A stretch of DNA of 64,000 nucleotides, from NCBI GenBank assembly GCA_028583685.1, contig JAMXIF010000003.1, positions 55,755,084 through 55,819,083 of the forward strand, in the 5' to 3' direction. This DNA is from Petaurus breviceps papuanus. Lineage: Eukaryota > Chordata > Mammalia > Diprotodontia > Petauridae. This document shows, in pieces, positions 10,860 through 20,992 of this stretch. The translations under genes and the position numbers were made by a program. The notes under the pieces are model-generated. The model did not search any database. It worked only from the letters and a program-made list of their open reading frames with translations, and was not told the origin of the DNA. Every line of letters starts with the position of its first letter. The first letter of the stretch is position 1.

Positions 10860-11575
10860 TTGGTAGGAGTGCATGGTACACAACATCTGGTGAAGATGAG
10901 TCAAGAGTGCAGCCTAAAGAAGAAGGAAGATGTGGTTGACCCGGGCTTCATCCTTAAAATTGAGGAATGTAAACTGAGTCTCAAAGCCAACTGGTATGAG
11001 ACTCTTTCTCCATTGGTGGAGATCAGTTCCATGTGGAGTTGGCAATAACAGCAGAGAGAGGTTTGCTCTCTTTAAGGTTGATGAAGGAAAAGACAATGGG
11101 AAGCAGCCCATATGAGAGGAGACAGGGGTCTCCATCATGTTCCTATTCTCAGCTGGCCACACTAGAGACTTCAAGGAACTTCCTGTTGAGTGAGATATAG
11201 GGCCCTCTCTCGGTGGAGTTGAGTCTTGCTCTCAATGGGAGTGCTCCTTTCCTCTGTATTGTTTGGTATATATTCTCCTATGTATAATTTTTCTGATTTT
11301 TGTTTTGCCACAAACTTGGATAATGGGTTTCTTTGCTAAAAAACAAAATAAAACAACAAAACTGAGGTTCTGAGAGGATCGAGCCAATCAGAGGGAGAAG
11401 ACCCACATCTGGAGGTATTTCCACTGTGAAAAGTAGTCCATGAGTAGAGTGAGCTACCATGGGGGAAGAAGTTTCTACAGAAAGGTAGAAAAAGTCCTGT
11501 GGAGATGAGCCAGCAATGCAGCTGGAGAGCCATGTACCCTTTCTTGAAGCTAGCCATGCCAGAGCCTAGGATTTC
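10860..11575. other. Unassigned, somewhat GC-richer stretch
   Basis: The first part follows the L2 end as at 16500-16720, so it may be an upstream L2-like continuation. The part at 11170-11560 has LTR-like features (tggtatatattc, repeated ctctc...gtgga words) but matches neither LTR family here. No open frame of note. Confidence 0.35.
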
Positions 11576-11580
11576 ACAGT

Positions 11581-11853
11581 AATAATAATAATAATTAATA
11601 ACTGGGATTTATATAGCATCCACTATGTGCCAGGCACTGTGATATGGGTTTTACAAATGTTATATCATTTTATACTCACAACAACCCTGGGAATTGTTGT
11701 TTTTGTTGTTATTATTCCAACTTTACAGATGAGGAAACCAAGGCAAACAAATTAAATGAAGATCACACAACTTTAAGTGTTTGAGGCTGGTTTTGAATTC
11801 ACGTCTTCCTGATTCTAGGCCCAGTGCCCTATCCATTCTTCCACCTAACTTCC
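11581..11853 (-). mobile_element. CORE-SINE (MIR/MAR-like), near full length, antisense
   Basis: Order on the plus strand: gggatttatatagcatccac, catgtgccaggcactg-like words, ctcacaacaaccctggga, ctttacagatgaggaaacc, caaacaaattaaatgaa, then gaattcacgtcttcctg and ccagtgccctatccattctt. That is a complete antisense CORE-SINE with tRNA-like head on the right. The left edge abuts an ATA-rich tail. Confidence 0.85.
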
Positions 11854-11944
11854 CCATTACTACAAAGTGGATAGAATAGGATCTGGAGATTATGTAGTAT
11901 GGAATTGTTTTGAACACCTTTTAATTTCAATCAAACATACTAAG

Positions 11945-11992
<48 letters not shown>
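11945..11992. repeat. (ATCT)n microsatellite ending at an assembly gap
   Basis: Twelve uninterrupted ATCT units run straight into the run of N. Confidence 0.97.
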
Positions 11993-12002
11993 NNNNNNNN
12001 NN
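11993..12002. other. Assembly gap (10 N)
   Basis: Ten N bases directly after the ATCT array. The gap length is probably a placeholder rather than a measured size. Confidence 0.98.
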
Positions 12003-12350
12003 TAAAGTCTTTTCCAGGCTCTCTCCAAACCGCTTTTCTTAGACTTAACCTATTTCTTTCAGCAAATGCTTAAAAATTTAAGAACAAAGGGAAAATGGAG
12101 TAAGTATGTTAACAAACATACTAAGTGTGTGTTTGTACATATATTTATATTCAAGTCTAATTAAGATAAAAGCTTTATCTCTTCCCCTGGAGAAATTAGT
12201 TATACCCTACCTAAGGGCAGTTCACTTTTTCATTACTTCCAGAAAGGGTATTGATCAGAGGGAAGAGTGTGCTTTTATATTATTTCAGGTCTAATGCCCT
12301 CATTTTGTAAATGAGTAAATATAGACTTTGAGAAGTTAAGTGAGTTTTAT
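12003..12350. other. Unassigned stretch
   Basis: No repeat signature beyond a weak tttacagatgagg-like word near 12300 that could be a MIR remnant. Confidence 0.35.
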
Positions 12351-12351
12351 T

Positions 12352-12500
12352 TTTTAAATTTTATTGATGCCTTTTGTTTTTTACATCTCAGTCATTTTCT
12401 GATATGCTACACATTTTCTCCACCCACTCATCATCAGTGTAGCAGAACCTTTCCTTGTAACAAAGAAAAATGAAAAAATGAAAAGCAAAGCAGCAACTTA
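12352..12500 (-). mobile_element. LINE 3'-UTR fragment, antisense (L1- or RTE-like)
   Basis: The tttattttttaaattttattgatg start, ttttgttttttacatctcagtc and ccttgtaacaaagaaaaatg are a remembered antisense LINE 3'-end pattern of marsupials. I am not sure which clade. No frame. Confidence 0.45.
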
Positions 12501-12534
12501 CCAAACCCACTCAGCTGAAGTGACCTTCAACCCA

Positions 12535-12720
12535 GGTCACAGAAATCCAGAATCTCAGGGTTAAAAGGGACCTTAGAACCCCTGTTGTGCAACTTGTAGC
12601 TGAACAAGTCATCCCGGCAACATTCTTAAGGTGTCTTCCACGCTGTGCTTGAATACTTCCTCTGAGAGTATACCAACTGCTTTGAAGGCAGCGTGTTTTC
12701 TTTTGGGATAGTTCTGTTAG
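12535..12720 (-). mobile_element. CR1-clade LINE 3' region, antisense
   Basis: The phrases aatctcagggttaaaaggga, caacttgtagctgaacaag, gtgcttgaatacttcctctg and gggatagttctg follow the order of antisense amniote CR1 ('agttagaaggga...gcttgaagacctcc...'). The tract 12721-13010 to its right is unassigned and ends at the LTR-A target site. CR1-like sequence resumes at 14390. Confidence 0.6.
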
Positions 12721-13010
12721 ATTTTGTTTTGTTTTGTTAGTGAAAAAAGTAAAACAGATCTGTGATCTCTTCAATATGGAGGTTCTGGCCAATGATGCAG
12801 CTGGTAAGCAATCCATAGCTGCTCCTCTTGCTTAAATCTCACACATGCCCTCCCTTAACTACAGAGGCCTGATGTGCTTGGTACCTTCCTTGCTCCTTCC
12901 TAATACCAAGAGGTAACCATTTGAGCACATGGACTGTCTGTCCACAGGTATTCTACTTGACTAGCCCAGCTCCTTTCTCAATCACACATTTCTTTGATGA
13001 CTTCCTTTAT

Positions 13011-14254
13011 TGTACTGGTAATAGGAGTTTGAAGATCTTTCCTGCCCCTTGATAGTTTTAAGTGAATTTGAGGACCTTCCCTGATTTAAAAATATACTCT
13101 GCCTCCTAATAAGCTAAATGTGGTCACATGGAGACTGTGGTGGGAAGCTTGTTTTTCTGGAACACCCACACCTTATTACTTTGTAGTCAAGTGGTTCACC
13201 AGGGTTGTTGTGTTCTGACCCTAGAGAATGAAGAGGTTACTCATAAAGAGGGTTAGGGTTGCTCTGGAGACCCCAAAATACCAACACACCAGGTCCTGCC
13301 AAATGAATTAGACTCAAGTCTTCTCTCAGCCAAAGGAAAGTAAAGTTTATTAAAAGTTTGCTTGCATTAGACACAGTAGCCTGTGCTAGGTCGTTCTATG
13401 GGGCTCTCACTATTCTATGGTGCTCTGACAAACATGAATACAATATGGGGTCTTATATACAGAAGGTTGTGGGAGGAATCTAGGGGTGGTCTAGAGGAGG
13501 AGTTTGGGGAGGGTCTTCAGGAGGAGTTAATGAGGTCAATGAGTGATTAAAGGTGGGAAGCTGCTGGAGGCTACCTGGAGACTACAGACAATGGTGGGCT
13601 AGACCAGTTCAAGGGTGGATTGATATTTTGATTGGCTCAAGGTTGGGAAGTCTAGTAACTGAGGGTGGGAAGTCTAGTAATAGAGGAATGCCAAACAGAG
13701 GTTTGGGCCCATAATGTAAGGCTTATTGCCTTGTGCAAATACCTCATGAAATGAGAAATTTATTCAGAGTTCAAGAGCCTGTACCTCAAGGACTCAAGGA
13801 GGGCTAGAGGGGGCTCCCAGAGCCCATACCTCATCAGAGGTTATATATACCTCTGAGGTGAGGTTTGTTTTGGGGCTCACTTATGGGAAGAGTTGTGTGA
13901 TTTGGCCAGATGAGACTCTGGGCAGCCACTGAGGACACCCCCTCACCCACTTTGAAAACCCAGATGTTGGTATTTCTTCCTCTGGTGACTAACTAGGTAT
14001 GGATGTAATGCTCAGACAGCTGGAAGCCCTGCCTGCTTGTCTGTTTCTCTGTCTGTATTTTTTGTCCACTTGTAATTTCTGTTTTTATTCTCTGAAGTTC
14101 AGGGTGCTGACTTTTCCCCCTGAACTAGGTAAATGATATATGTTTGATTAAAGCGAGATTGTTAACCCTTTTTGAGTTGCTTTCCTTTAGAAAAGCAGAT
14201 CAAAGAACCTGTGCTAGCAGCCATCCTGGGTATGCTGGGGTGCTTACTGCTACA
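13011..14254 (+). mobile_element. Solo LTR, LTR-A family, sense, split by an LTR-B copy
   Basis: Starts tgtactggta and ends ggtgcttactgctaca, with a perfect 5-bp target duplication tttat at 13006-13010 and 14255-14259. Without the nested LTR-B (13229-13836) it is about 636 bp. A TATA-like ttatatata lies at 13841-13849 and an ATTAAA signal at 14147-14152. It matches the inverted copy at 21731-22270 over most of its length (ttttggggctcactt, atggatgtaatg, gagttgctttcctt). No retroviral interior is present. Confidence 0.9.
13229..13836 (-). mobile_element. Solo LTR, LTR-B family, antisense, nested in LTR-A
   Basis: From tgaagaggttact to catacctcatca. It aligns closely with the copies at 7535 and 9355. 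It interrupts LTR-A between its U3 and TATA box, so it inserted later. Flanks (gagaa, gaggt) no longer form a clean duplication. Confidence 0.9.
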
Positions 14255-14389
14255 TTTATTCATGTTCTTCTTAGTTAATTCTATTCTTGGGCAGCCTGCT
14301 CACACTCTTGTGCTTCTCCATTGCCTTCTTAGTGATGTTATTTTTTTAATTCTTTAGATACTATAATGTTCCATGACTTGCAGTGTTAC

Positions 14390-14880
14390 ACTTTAGTTTG
14401 CCTCTTTGTAACTTCCACTCATTACAATAGCTTTTCTCTGTGGCTTTAACAGAACTGATTCCCTTTTCCATTTGACCCCTTATCACACACTCAAATGATT
14501 CCCTTTTCTATTTGATTGCTTATCACACACTCAAAGGTAGGCAATATGTACCTCCCCCTACCCTAAATCATTACTGCTCCAGGCTAATAGTCCTCAATTC
14601 TGCGAACTGATGCTTGATCCTCATATGCCATAAGTTTAAGACCCTTTAACATCCCTTTGGTTGTCTTCCTCTGGATGCCCTCTAGCTTGTCAATGCTCTT
14701 TTGAACATGTCTTCATGCCTTCATGGCCTACCCCAGGAGAGATCTGACAGTACCATGGTGTAGTAGTACTCAGATGTGAAATCTAGTCCTCTTTGTATCA
14801 TGCCCATACTCTACCTTAAAAAGGCCAATCTCCTTTGGGGAGGCCTTTCAGGTTTCCTCCACTTTCTGCAAGTTGGTCCC
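14390..14880 (-). mobile_element. CR1-clade LINE 3' region, antisense
   Basis: Antisense CR1 words in order: tttgtaacttccactcatt, gaccctttaacatccctttgg, cttcctctggatgccctc, tagcttgtcaatgctc, gagagatctgac. This continues the type of sequence seen at 12535-12720, so both may come from one old CR1 broken by later insertions. It holds a tandem 40-bp duplication. Confidence 0.65.
14456..14535. repeat. Two tandem 40-bp units
   Basis: Units 14456-14495 and 14496-14535 both run tgattcccttttc... to tatcacacactcaaa and differ at four positions. Confidence 0.92.
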
Positions 14881-14919
14881 AGCCTTTAGGAAATTTGTTT
14901 ATCTAATGTAATTTACGTC

Positions 14920-15090
14920 AGAGAATGGTGTAATGACTAGGGAGCTGGCCATAAACCTAGGTTCAAGTCCTGCCTTTGATAATGTGATTACATGGAGCCT
15001 GTGGTGGGAGGCTTGTTTTGATAATGGTCAAGCGATTTAACCTCTCAAAGTTTAAGGCAATTCTTTAAGACTAGAAATTGCAGAGAAAGG
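14920..15090 (+). mobile_element. MIR SINE, sense, with a 32-bp LTR-A scrap inside
   Basis: The head (agagaatggtgtaatgacta, gttcaagtcctgcctttgat) and CORE (gtcaagcgatttaacctctc) are MIR. Between them lies 14985-15016, whose tacatggagcctgtggtggg segment matches LTR-A U3 (13118-13150 and the inverse of 22185-22210). A 10-bp repeat tttgataatg brackets it at 14975-14984 and 15017-15026. Confidence 0.7.
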
Positions 15091-16000
15091 GGCCAAATCA
15101 TATTGGTAGAGGAAATTTTCTCACTTAAGAGCTCCCTGTGTATTTCTATGTCCAAAGACTTGGATGATACTTAAAATAATCCTCATCAAAAAACCTTGAG
15201 GAAGAAGGTTGCATAGTGCTTTAGGCTTTGGACAGGTTCAGTATTACATTTTTTTAAACCAAAATACTGCTTTTTAGAGATATAATACCATTATTAGTAT
15301 ATTGATTCAGAAAAGAAAACAGGGAAAATATAGTTAAGAAAGATGAAAAAGAAATTCCATTTAAATATAAAAGACAAAAACACATTCCTTAGTAAAGGTT
15401 CTATTTCAAATGATTCATTTTATGTAGGAAATGTTAAAGCATCAAGAAACTGTCCAAAATTAATGAAAAGACTCCTGATGTTATCAGTAATACAGTAGGA
15501 ATAATTGACCACCAGAGGGCAGAACAGTCTTAACAGGAGAAACTGCCTCTCCTGTGAATTTGTTCTTTCTACCTTAATCTAATAATCCATGCGATAACAG
15601 ATTAAAGCTTTAAAAAGAATTATTGCTTGATTTTTGTTTTTAGGAATATACAGTTTCACATTATTTAACTTTTCTGGCAGGAACATGAAAGATTCATATT
15701 TATTACAAGCATTAATGAATGATCTGTGTTCAGGGGAAGAATGAGGCTAGCAATCAGGGAGAGCACAAGGCAAATACTTTGATCTAGACAGTCAGTATAT
15801 TCTCTTTCATATGGCCTTATGTTGGTTGTGTTGTTGCGTTTTTTTACCCCACTGATCACCATGTTTGTAACAAATGATATTTCCCTGAAGACAAGACAGA
15901 AAGATAGATAGATACAAATACTGATATTGTGGCTTTTTTTCCCCCAATCTGTTTTTATTAGTGTAGTGATCTCCCATGATGGAATTTAGATGCAGGTCAA
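15091..16000. other. Unassigned stretch
   Basis: About 900 bases with no repeat signature I can name. Mild AT richness, no notable frame. Possibly single-copy DNA. Confidence 0.4.
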
Positions 16001-16004
16001 TAAC

Positions 16005-16155
16005 TTATCTTTAGTTGTCTAGGACACAGAGAGGTTAAATGACTTTCCTGTTAAAAAACAAACCCCAAAGCAACAACTAGTATGTGTCTGAATTAAGATT
16101 TAAATCTAGATCTTATAGCTTAATGGAATAGAGAGGTAGTATTTACACTACACCC
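16005..16155 (-). mobile_element. MIR-like SINE, antisense, diverged
   Basis: Words cagagaggttaaatgacttt and agtatgtgtctgaattaagattt are antisense MIR tRNA-like motifs, with an A-rich insertion between them. Confidence 0.55.
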
Positions 16156-16367
16156 TGCCTTTAGCTGTAGTATTTTGTCCATTTCTGAGCACCATGATTT
16201 AAGAAGGACCTAAATACTTTAGAAGGTATCCATCAAAAGACAAACAAGATGGTGAAATGCCTTGAGAATCCTAGACAAGAGAAGACTCAGGCAAATCACA
16301 AGAGTTGTTTTCAAATATTCGTATGGCTGGCATGTGGAAAAAGGCTTACATTTAGTCAATAGTAAAT

Positions 16368-16720
16368 AGACAATAAACACTTATTAACTGTGTGCCAGGT
16401 ACTGTGCTAACCTCTGAGGATACAAATGCAAAAAAGAAAAATAGCCCCTGTTCTCTAGGAGTTTACAGTCTAATGGGAAAGACAATATATAAAGGAAGCT
16501 TAAAAAAGGAAGGGGGATCAAGGAGGTACTCCAATTGTGGAGTCATAAGGTTCTGTGGAATAAAAACAAAACAAAACAAAGGGAGCCTCTGATGGAAAAT
16601 GAGAAGCATTATCTGGAAAATTCTGAGCCCTCTGTAAAAGAAGGGTTTAGGAGAAGTTTGTTGCTCAGCCCTACAATCAAAGGGAAGAGGCAACTGAGGG
16701 TGCTGCAAATGTGTTGAATG
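16368..16720 (-). mobile_element. L2-type LINE 3' end and upstream part, antisense
   Basis: Clear antisense L2 terminus: aataaacacttattaactg, tgtgccaggtactgtgctaa, ctctaggagtttacagtcta. The part after 16500 (gaagcttaaaaaagg onward) resembles 10815-10900 in placement and is less certain. Confidence 0.7.
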
Positions 16721-17520
16721 TCAGAGCTGAGTCAGTCAGCACAAGGATGAGGTTTCAGGTGATGAGCTTATTCTGGGAGAGTCATGATGTTCATGGAGTT
16801 GAGAGCACAGCAGATCAACTGATAAAAAAAAATGAAGATTTTTCTCTGTTGGGTCTAGTTGGCAGAACCAGTAGCAATGGGTAAAAACTAGGTAGTGAAA
16901 CAAATTTAAGCCTGATATCAAGGGGAAAAAATTAACCATTTAAGCTGTCTAGAAATGAAATGGATTGTCACAAGAGGTGGTGGGTTTCCCATCCTTGGAG
17001 GAAGATGGATAACCATTTGTCATGGCATAGTGAAGATTCCTTTCATGTATGGATTGGCTGAGATAGCTACTGAGGACCCTTCCAACTCTCAAATCCTGTG
17101 ATTCTGTTTTCCTGACTTCAAAACCAGTCCTCTGCTTGTTATACCACAACAAAAAGTAGAGAGTAGTTATGGGAAAGGACAACTTCTGGGAAAAACTTTT
17201 AGTCCTGAAAGGAGGAAAAATAGAAAATAACAAAGTTGAAACTACAATTGATTGGGGGACATCAAACCGGATCTCATTTAGGAAAATGTTCAATACTTCC
17301 AATGATGCTGAACTGTCCACTGCCACCAAAGCCATTTCTTTAACAGTGATATTCTCCAAGTGATACCATATAGCTGCAAATCATAGAATATTGCCCTCTC
17401 AAATGAAAGAAAATTACTGATAATCCAAGGGGCAATAGAAAAGTGTATGATAGGTCTAAGAAGGATGCAGCAAATTATTAGCAAAGAGAAGTAGTGTGAA
17501 AGATGTTTTTGAGGACATGT
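16721..17520. other. Unassigned stretch
   Basis: Open frames on both strands near 16950-17480 overlap each other. Neither shows a protein family signature. No repeat named. Confidence 0.4.
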
Positions 17521-17524
17521 ATGA

Positions 17525-18420
17525 TCATAAAAAGATCTGTGCTAGCTGCTCTTGTAAGTGGAGAATATGTGTCAGTTACTGTGGGGATATAAATGTTAAA
17601 GTGAGGTACTCCATGTCCTCATGGATCTTATATTCCACTGGGGAGGGTGGATAACATGTTCTTGTTGCTGAGTCTTTTCAGTTGTGTCTGATTCTTTGTG
17701 ACCCCATTTAGAATTTTCTTGGCAAAGATACTGGAATGCCTTGCCATTTCCTTCTGTAGTTCATTTTGTAAATAAGGAACTGAGGCAAACAGGGTTAAGT
17801 GACTTGCCCAGGGTCACACAGCTAGTAAGTGTTTAAGGTGAGATTTGAGTTCACATATGTCGTAGATGTATACATATAGAATATATTCAAAATACTTACC
17901 TGGTGATTTGGATAGGGGCACTAACAGCTGGGGAAATCAGATAAGGCCCCTTGAAAGACTTGGCTTTTAAGCCAAAACTCGAAGGTGAGGTAAAGTTTCC
18001 AAAAAGCAGAGATGAGGGAACACATTCCAGATAAGGGTGATGCCTTTTTCTTTAAAGGCATAAAGATAAGAAATAGAATCTCATGTATAGGGAGCAGTTT
18101 GGCTAGAAAATAGTGTATGACTAGATGAAATGTGTAATTAGCCTGAAAGATAGGATGAAGCTAAACATTACAGGGCTTTAAGGATTAGATATTTATTTTC
18201 TCCTAAAGGATAAGATTTCAATGAGCAGAGAAGTGACATGGTCAGATCTGGGTTTTAGCAATATAAATTTGGCAACTGTGTGGAGGATGGTTTGCAGAGG
18301 GTGATGGAGTTAAACCAAGGAGAACAATTAGGGGGTGTTGCAATTCTGTAGTTTAGGGAAGAAGTAGATAAGGAACCGGACTAGAGTGGTTGTGTTGTGA
18401 ATAGTGAGAAGGGAACTGTT
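17525..18420 (-). mobile_element. L2-type LINE 3' kilobase, antisense, split by a SINE
   Basis: Order on the plus strand: gtgtcagttactgtgggg, ctccatgtcctcatggatctta, then after the SINE: ggggcactaacagctgg, gggaacacattccagata, acattacagggctttaagg, agtgacatggtcagatctgg, ggaggatggtttg. These are antisense L2 landmarks in the right order. Decayed, with no frame. Confidence 0.75.
17656..17865 (-). mobile_element. Marsupial tRNA-like SINE ('gttgagtcttttcag' type), antisense
   Basis: Carries the diagnostic string tgttgctgagtcttttcag, tctttgtgaccccattt, tcttggcaaagatactgg, followed by ggcaaacagggttaagtgac and gggtcacacagctagtaag. It interrupts the L2 above. The tRNA-like head is partly lost at the right edge. 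Confidence 0.9.
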
Positions 18421-19351
18421 AACAAGAGAAAGCAATAAGAACTCGGCAACTAACAGATTAGTGGGCTGAATGCTGCACCGGTGAAATATTTTTACCAAAC
18501 ACAAGCAAACAAAGACAAAAAACAACATATGTCTCCAGAACATAGGGCAAATTATCTATGGGGCATTTATAGAATGGCACTGACAATCCAACTGAGTGGG
18601 ATGATCTGGATGACTTGTGGTCTATACAACTGCAGGTAATACAGATATAAAAATGCGCTCCTCCACTGGCAAACCATTACCCTGTTAAAAAGATGAAGTG
18701 AATGACAGTTTTCTGTAACATTCCTTGTTTTTCCATTTGGGCATAGCCACAAATCAAGAGTGGATTATTCTCTCTTCATAGCCTGGAGGCAAAGACTTAG
18801 TCACATTTCATAATCTCGCCATCACTAGCTGATGGCAAATATCCTTCCCATCCATTCTTCCCTGAAATCTCTAGAGTGATACCAAATAAGTAGAAGTTCT
18901 TCCAGGAAATGATAACAGGTATTTCCTTTCATGGTAGAAAGTCAGAAACACACAGGAAAACATAATTTCTTTATACCTGGCCTATAGATAATTAAGAGAA
19001 GAAATTCACTTGAGGCATATTAATTCTTTTTATGTAAGAGACAAGAGGGTGGTTTTAATCCTTAATATGTACTCCTCTGGCCTGGGGTTGAAAGGAGTTG
19101 GGAGAATATCAGCTACTGCAGCAAAAATGTTCTTGATCTGTTCATTGCTGTGACTGTGAAGTGGCATCCTGCTTAGATTCTGGACACACATCAGGAGATA
19201 CAGTATCTCATGAAGTGAGTTATTTACTAAGTAGTTGCAAGTATTCTGATCTCTAGCCATTATACTTCTCTCTCTGTCTCTCTTTCCTTCCCTCTTTCTC
19301 TCTTCTCTTTCTCTACACACATAGATATGTATATGTATATATACAAACATC

Positions 19352-19383
<32 letters not shown>

Positions 19384-19635
19384 ATAATTTATAGAGAAAC
19401 TACTTGGCCAGGATGAAGTAGTTGAAGCTTTTCTTTGTGCAATCCCACCTCTTACCTTCTCTCTGATTTAAATCCCTTCTGGCTTCAAAGGGCTTTGCCA
19501 ATACCCCATCCCATCTCCCAACGTTTCTTTCTACAACGTATCACTTGTGTAGCAAGTACATATCAACTAGCCTCAAGTTGGACCAGACTTGTAATTTCAG
19601 TGGTATAGGGAATGCTCATGGAGGAAGGTAGCTCT
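18421..19635. other. Unassigned stretch with one unidentified open frame
   Basis: No named repeat, apart from simple sequence at 19264-19379. The minus strand is open from about 19262 down to 19030. The predicted peptide (MARDQNTCNYLVNNSLHEIL at its start) lacks a family I know and no splice sites are convincing. I cannot call it a gene. Confidence 0.35.
19264..19379. repeat. Pyrimidine-rich (TCTC)n followed by TATG and (GT)n
   Basis: A CT-rich tract, then tatgtatatg words, then fourteen uninterrupted GT units at 19352-19379. Confidence 0.9.
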
Positions 19636-19639
19636 GTCA

Positions 19640-19778
19640 ATGCAGATTCATGAGATTTGTAGTCTTTGAAGAGTTCCTAGGGCACTCAGAATTTAAGTGA
19701 CTTGCTCAGGGTTGCATAGTTAGTACTCAGGTCTTCCTGACCCTCTATCAATGCTCTATATACTATACCATGCAAAGA
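19640..19778 (-). mobile_element. MIR/CORE-SINE, antisense
   Basis: Contains agggcactcagaatttaagt, gacttgctcagggttgcat and actcaggtcttcctgaccc, the antisense tRNA-like portion. Confidence 0.65.
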
Positions 19779-20019
19779 AAGCAATTAAATTGATTTTTAA
19801 ATTAAGGTTTTAATAACATGTAGGCAGAGCTCTGTAATGTTAGAAAGTTGACTTGAAGTGATAACATGAAGGAATGGTGGTAGGATGACCCCCAGTCTCC
19901 AATGTATTGTGAGATTCCTGTATACACGTAGGTTGGATTAAAAGCATTTGAAGTTCCTTCTAACTTTTATATTCCTATACTGATTAGATTTATTCCTTGC
20001 AGTGACCTTAAAATCCATC

Positions 20020-20155
20020 TTTTACAACCCATGAATTTTACAGATGAGGAAACTGAGACCCAGGGAAGTTAAATGACTCGCCTTAGAAGTGATGAGCCTC
20101 CAACACAGGATTCAAATAGAGCCAAGGTTCTTTCCACTCTACTACTTTACCTCCT
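20020..20155 (-). mobile_element. MIR SINE, antisense
   Basis: Contains ttttacagatgaggaaact, gagacccagggaagttaaat and caacacaggattcaaatag, a typical antisense MIR. Confidence 0.8.
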
Positions 20156-20409
20156 TCTATGGGATGCTGGGGTGAGGAGCCCTGTGTCTTGGAGGTCACA
20201 CGTGGCCCTCTATGCCCTCAGGTGTGGCCCTTTGACTGGATTTTTACTCTACTACTTAATAAAATAATTTGTTCTTTGAAATTTGGATTCAGTCAAAGGG
20301 TCTCACTTGAGGACCTTGAGGGCTATGTTGCCTTCAGGTTGTAGGTTTCCCCACCCCTAGTTAAGGGAATAGTGAGGAAAGGATAAATTAAGACTTACTA
20401 GAAAATTCA

Positions 20410-20545
20410 GTTTTACTTAATTCATTAAGCATTGATTAAGCAGACTATGTACCAGGAAGTTGTGATAAAATCTAGAGATGCAAAAATAAATGAAAATAAT
20501 AGTGCTTGCCCTCAAGGAGCTTAGCATTCCTCCACCAAAAAAAAA
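20410..20545 (-). mobile_element. L2-type LINE 3' tip, antisense
   Basis: Contains attcattaagcattgattaa, gactatgtaccaggaagttg and cttgccctcaaggagcttag, the antisense L2 terminus. The stretch 20156-20409 is unassigned. Confidence 0.75.
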
Positions 20546-20839
20546 AAATTATAAGTGTAATTTCCCCAAGGGTAGGAACATAAACTCGCCTTTGTTTTGG
20601 AAATGTTCAATTCTATATTGATTTACCTAGTCAGAACATAATGCTTTACAATATTTTTCTCCTATTTCTGCTGAATTTTTTTTTAAAGCACTACATTGCA
20701 TTTCAAGTGCATTTGAACTAATAATAATATTCAATGAATGCCCTGACTTACACTAAATTGCCAACAAATCTTCCCTTTCAGGAATGGAAAAGATGCTTGT
20801 ATCGTTCCCCTTTTGAATATTAATATGTTCAGTACAGTT

Positions 20840-20992
20840 GTAGAAAAATAGAATCTTGGAAGTTGGAAACAGTGCTTGGGGTTATCTAGTCCAGCCCCCC
20901 AGCCCCTGGATGCATAATCCCCTTAATAATGTTTAAAGAAGGATAAATTTATCCAAGCTCTGGAAGCAAGTAGATTCACACTAGCTATCTCC
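20840..20992 (-). mobile_element. CR1-clade LINE fragment, antisense
   Basis: The run gaatcttggaagttggaaac, ggttatctagtccagcccc and ctctggaagcaagtagatt follows antisense CR1 as at 12535. Short and old. Confidence 0.5.
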
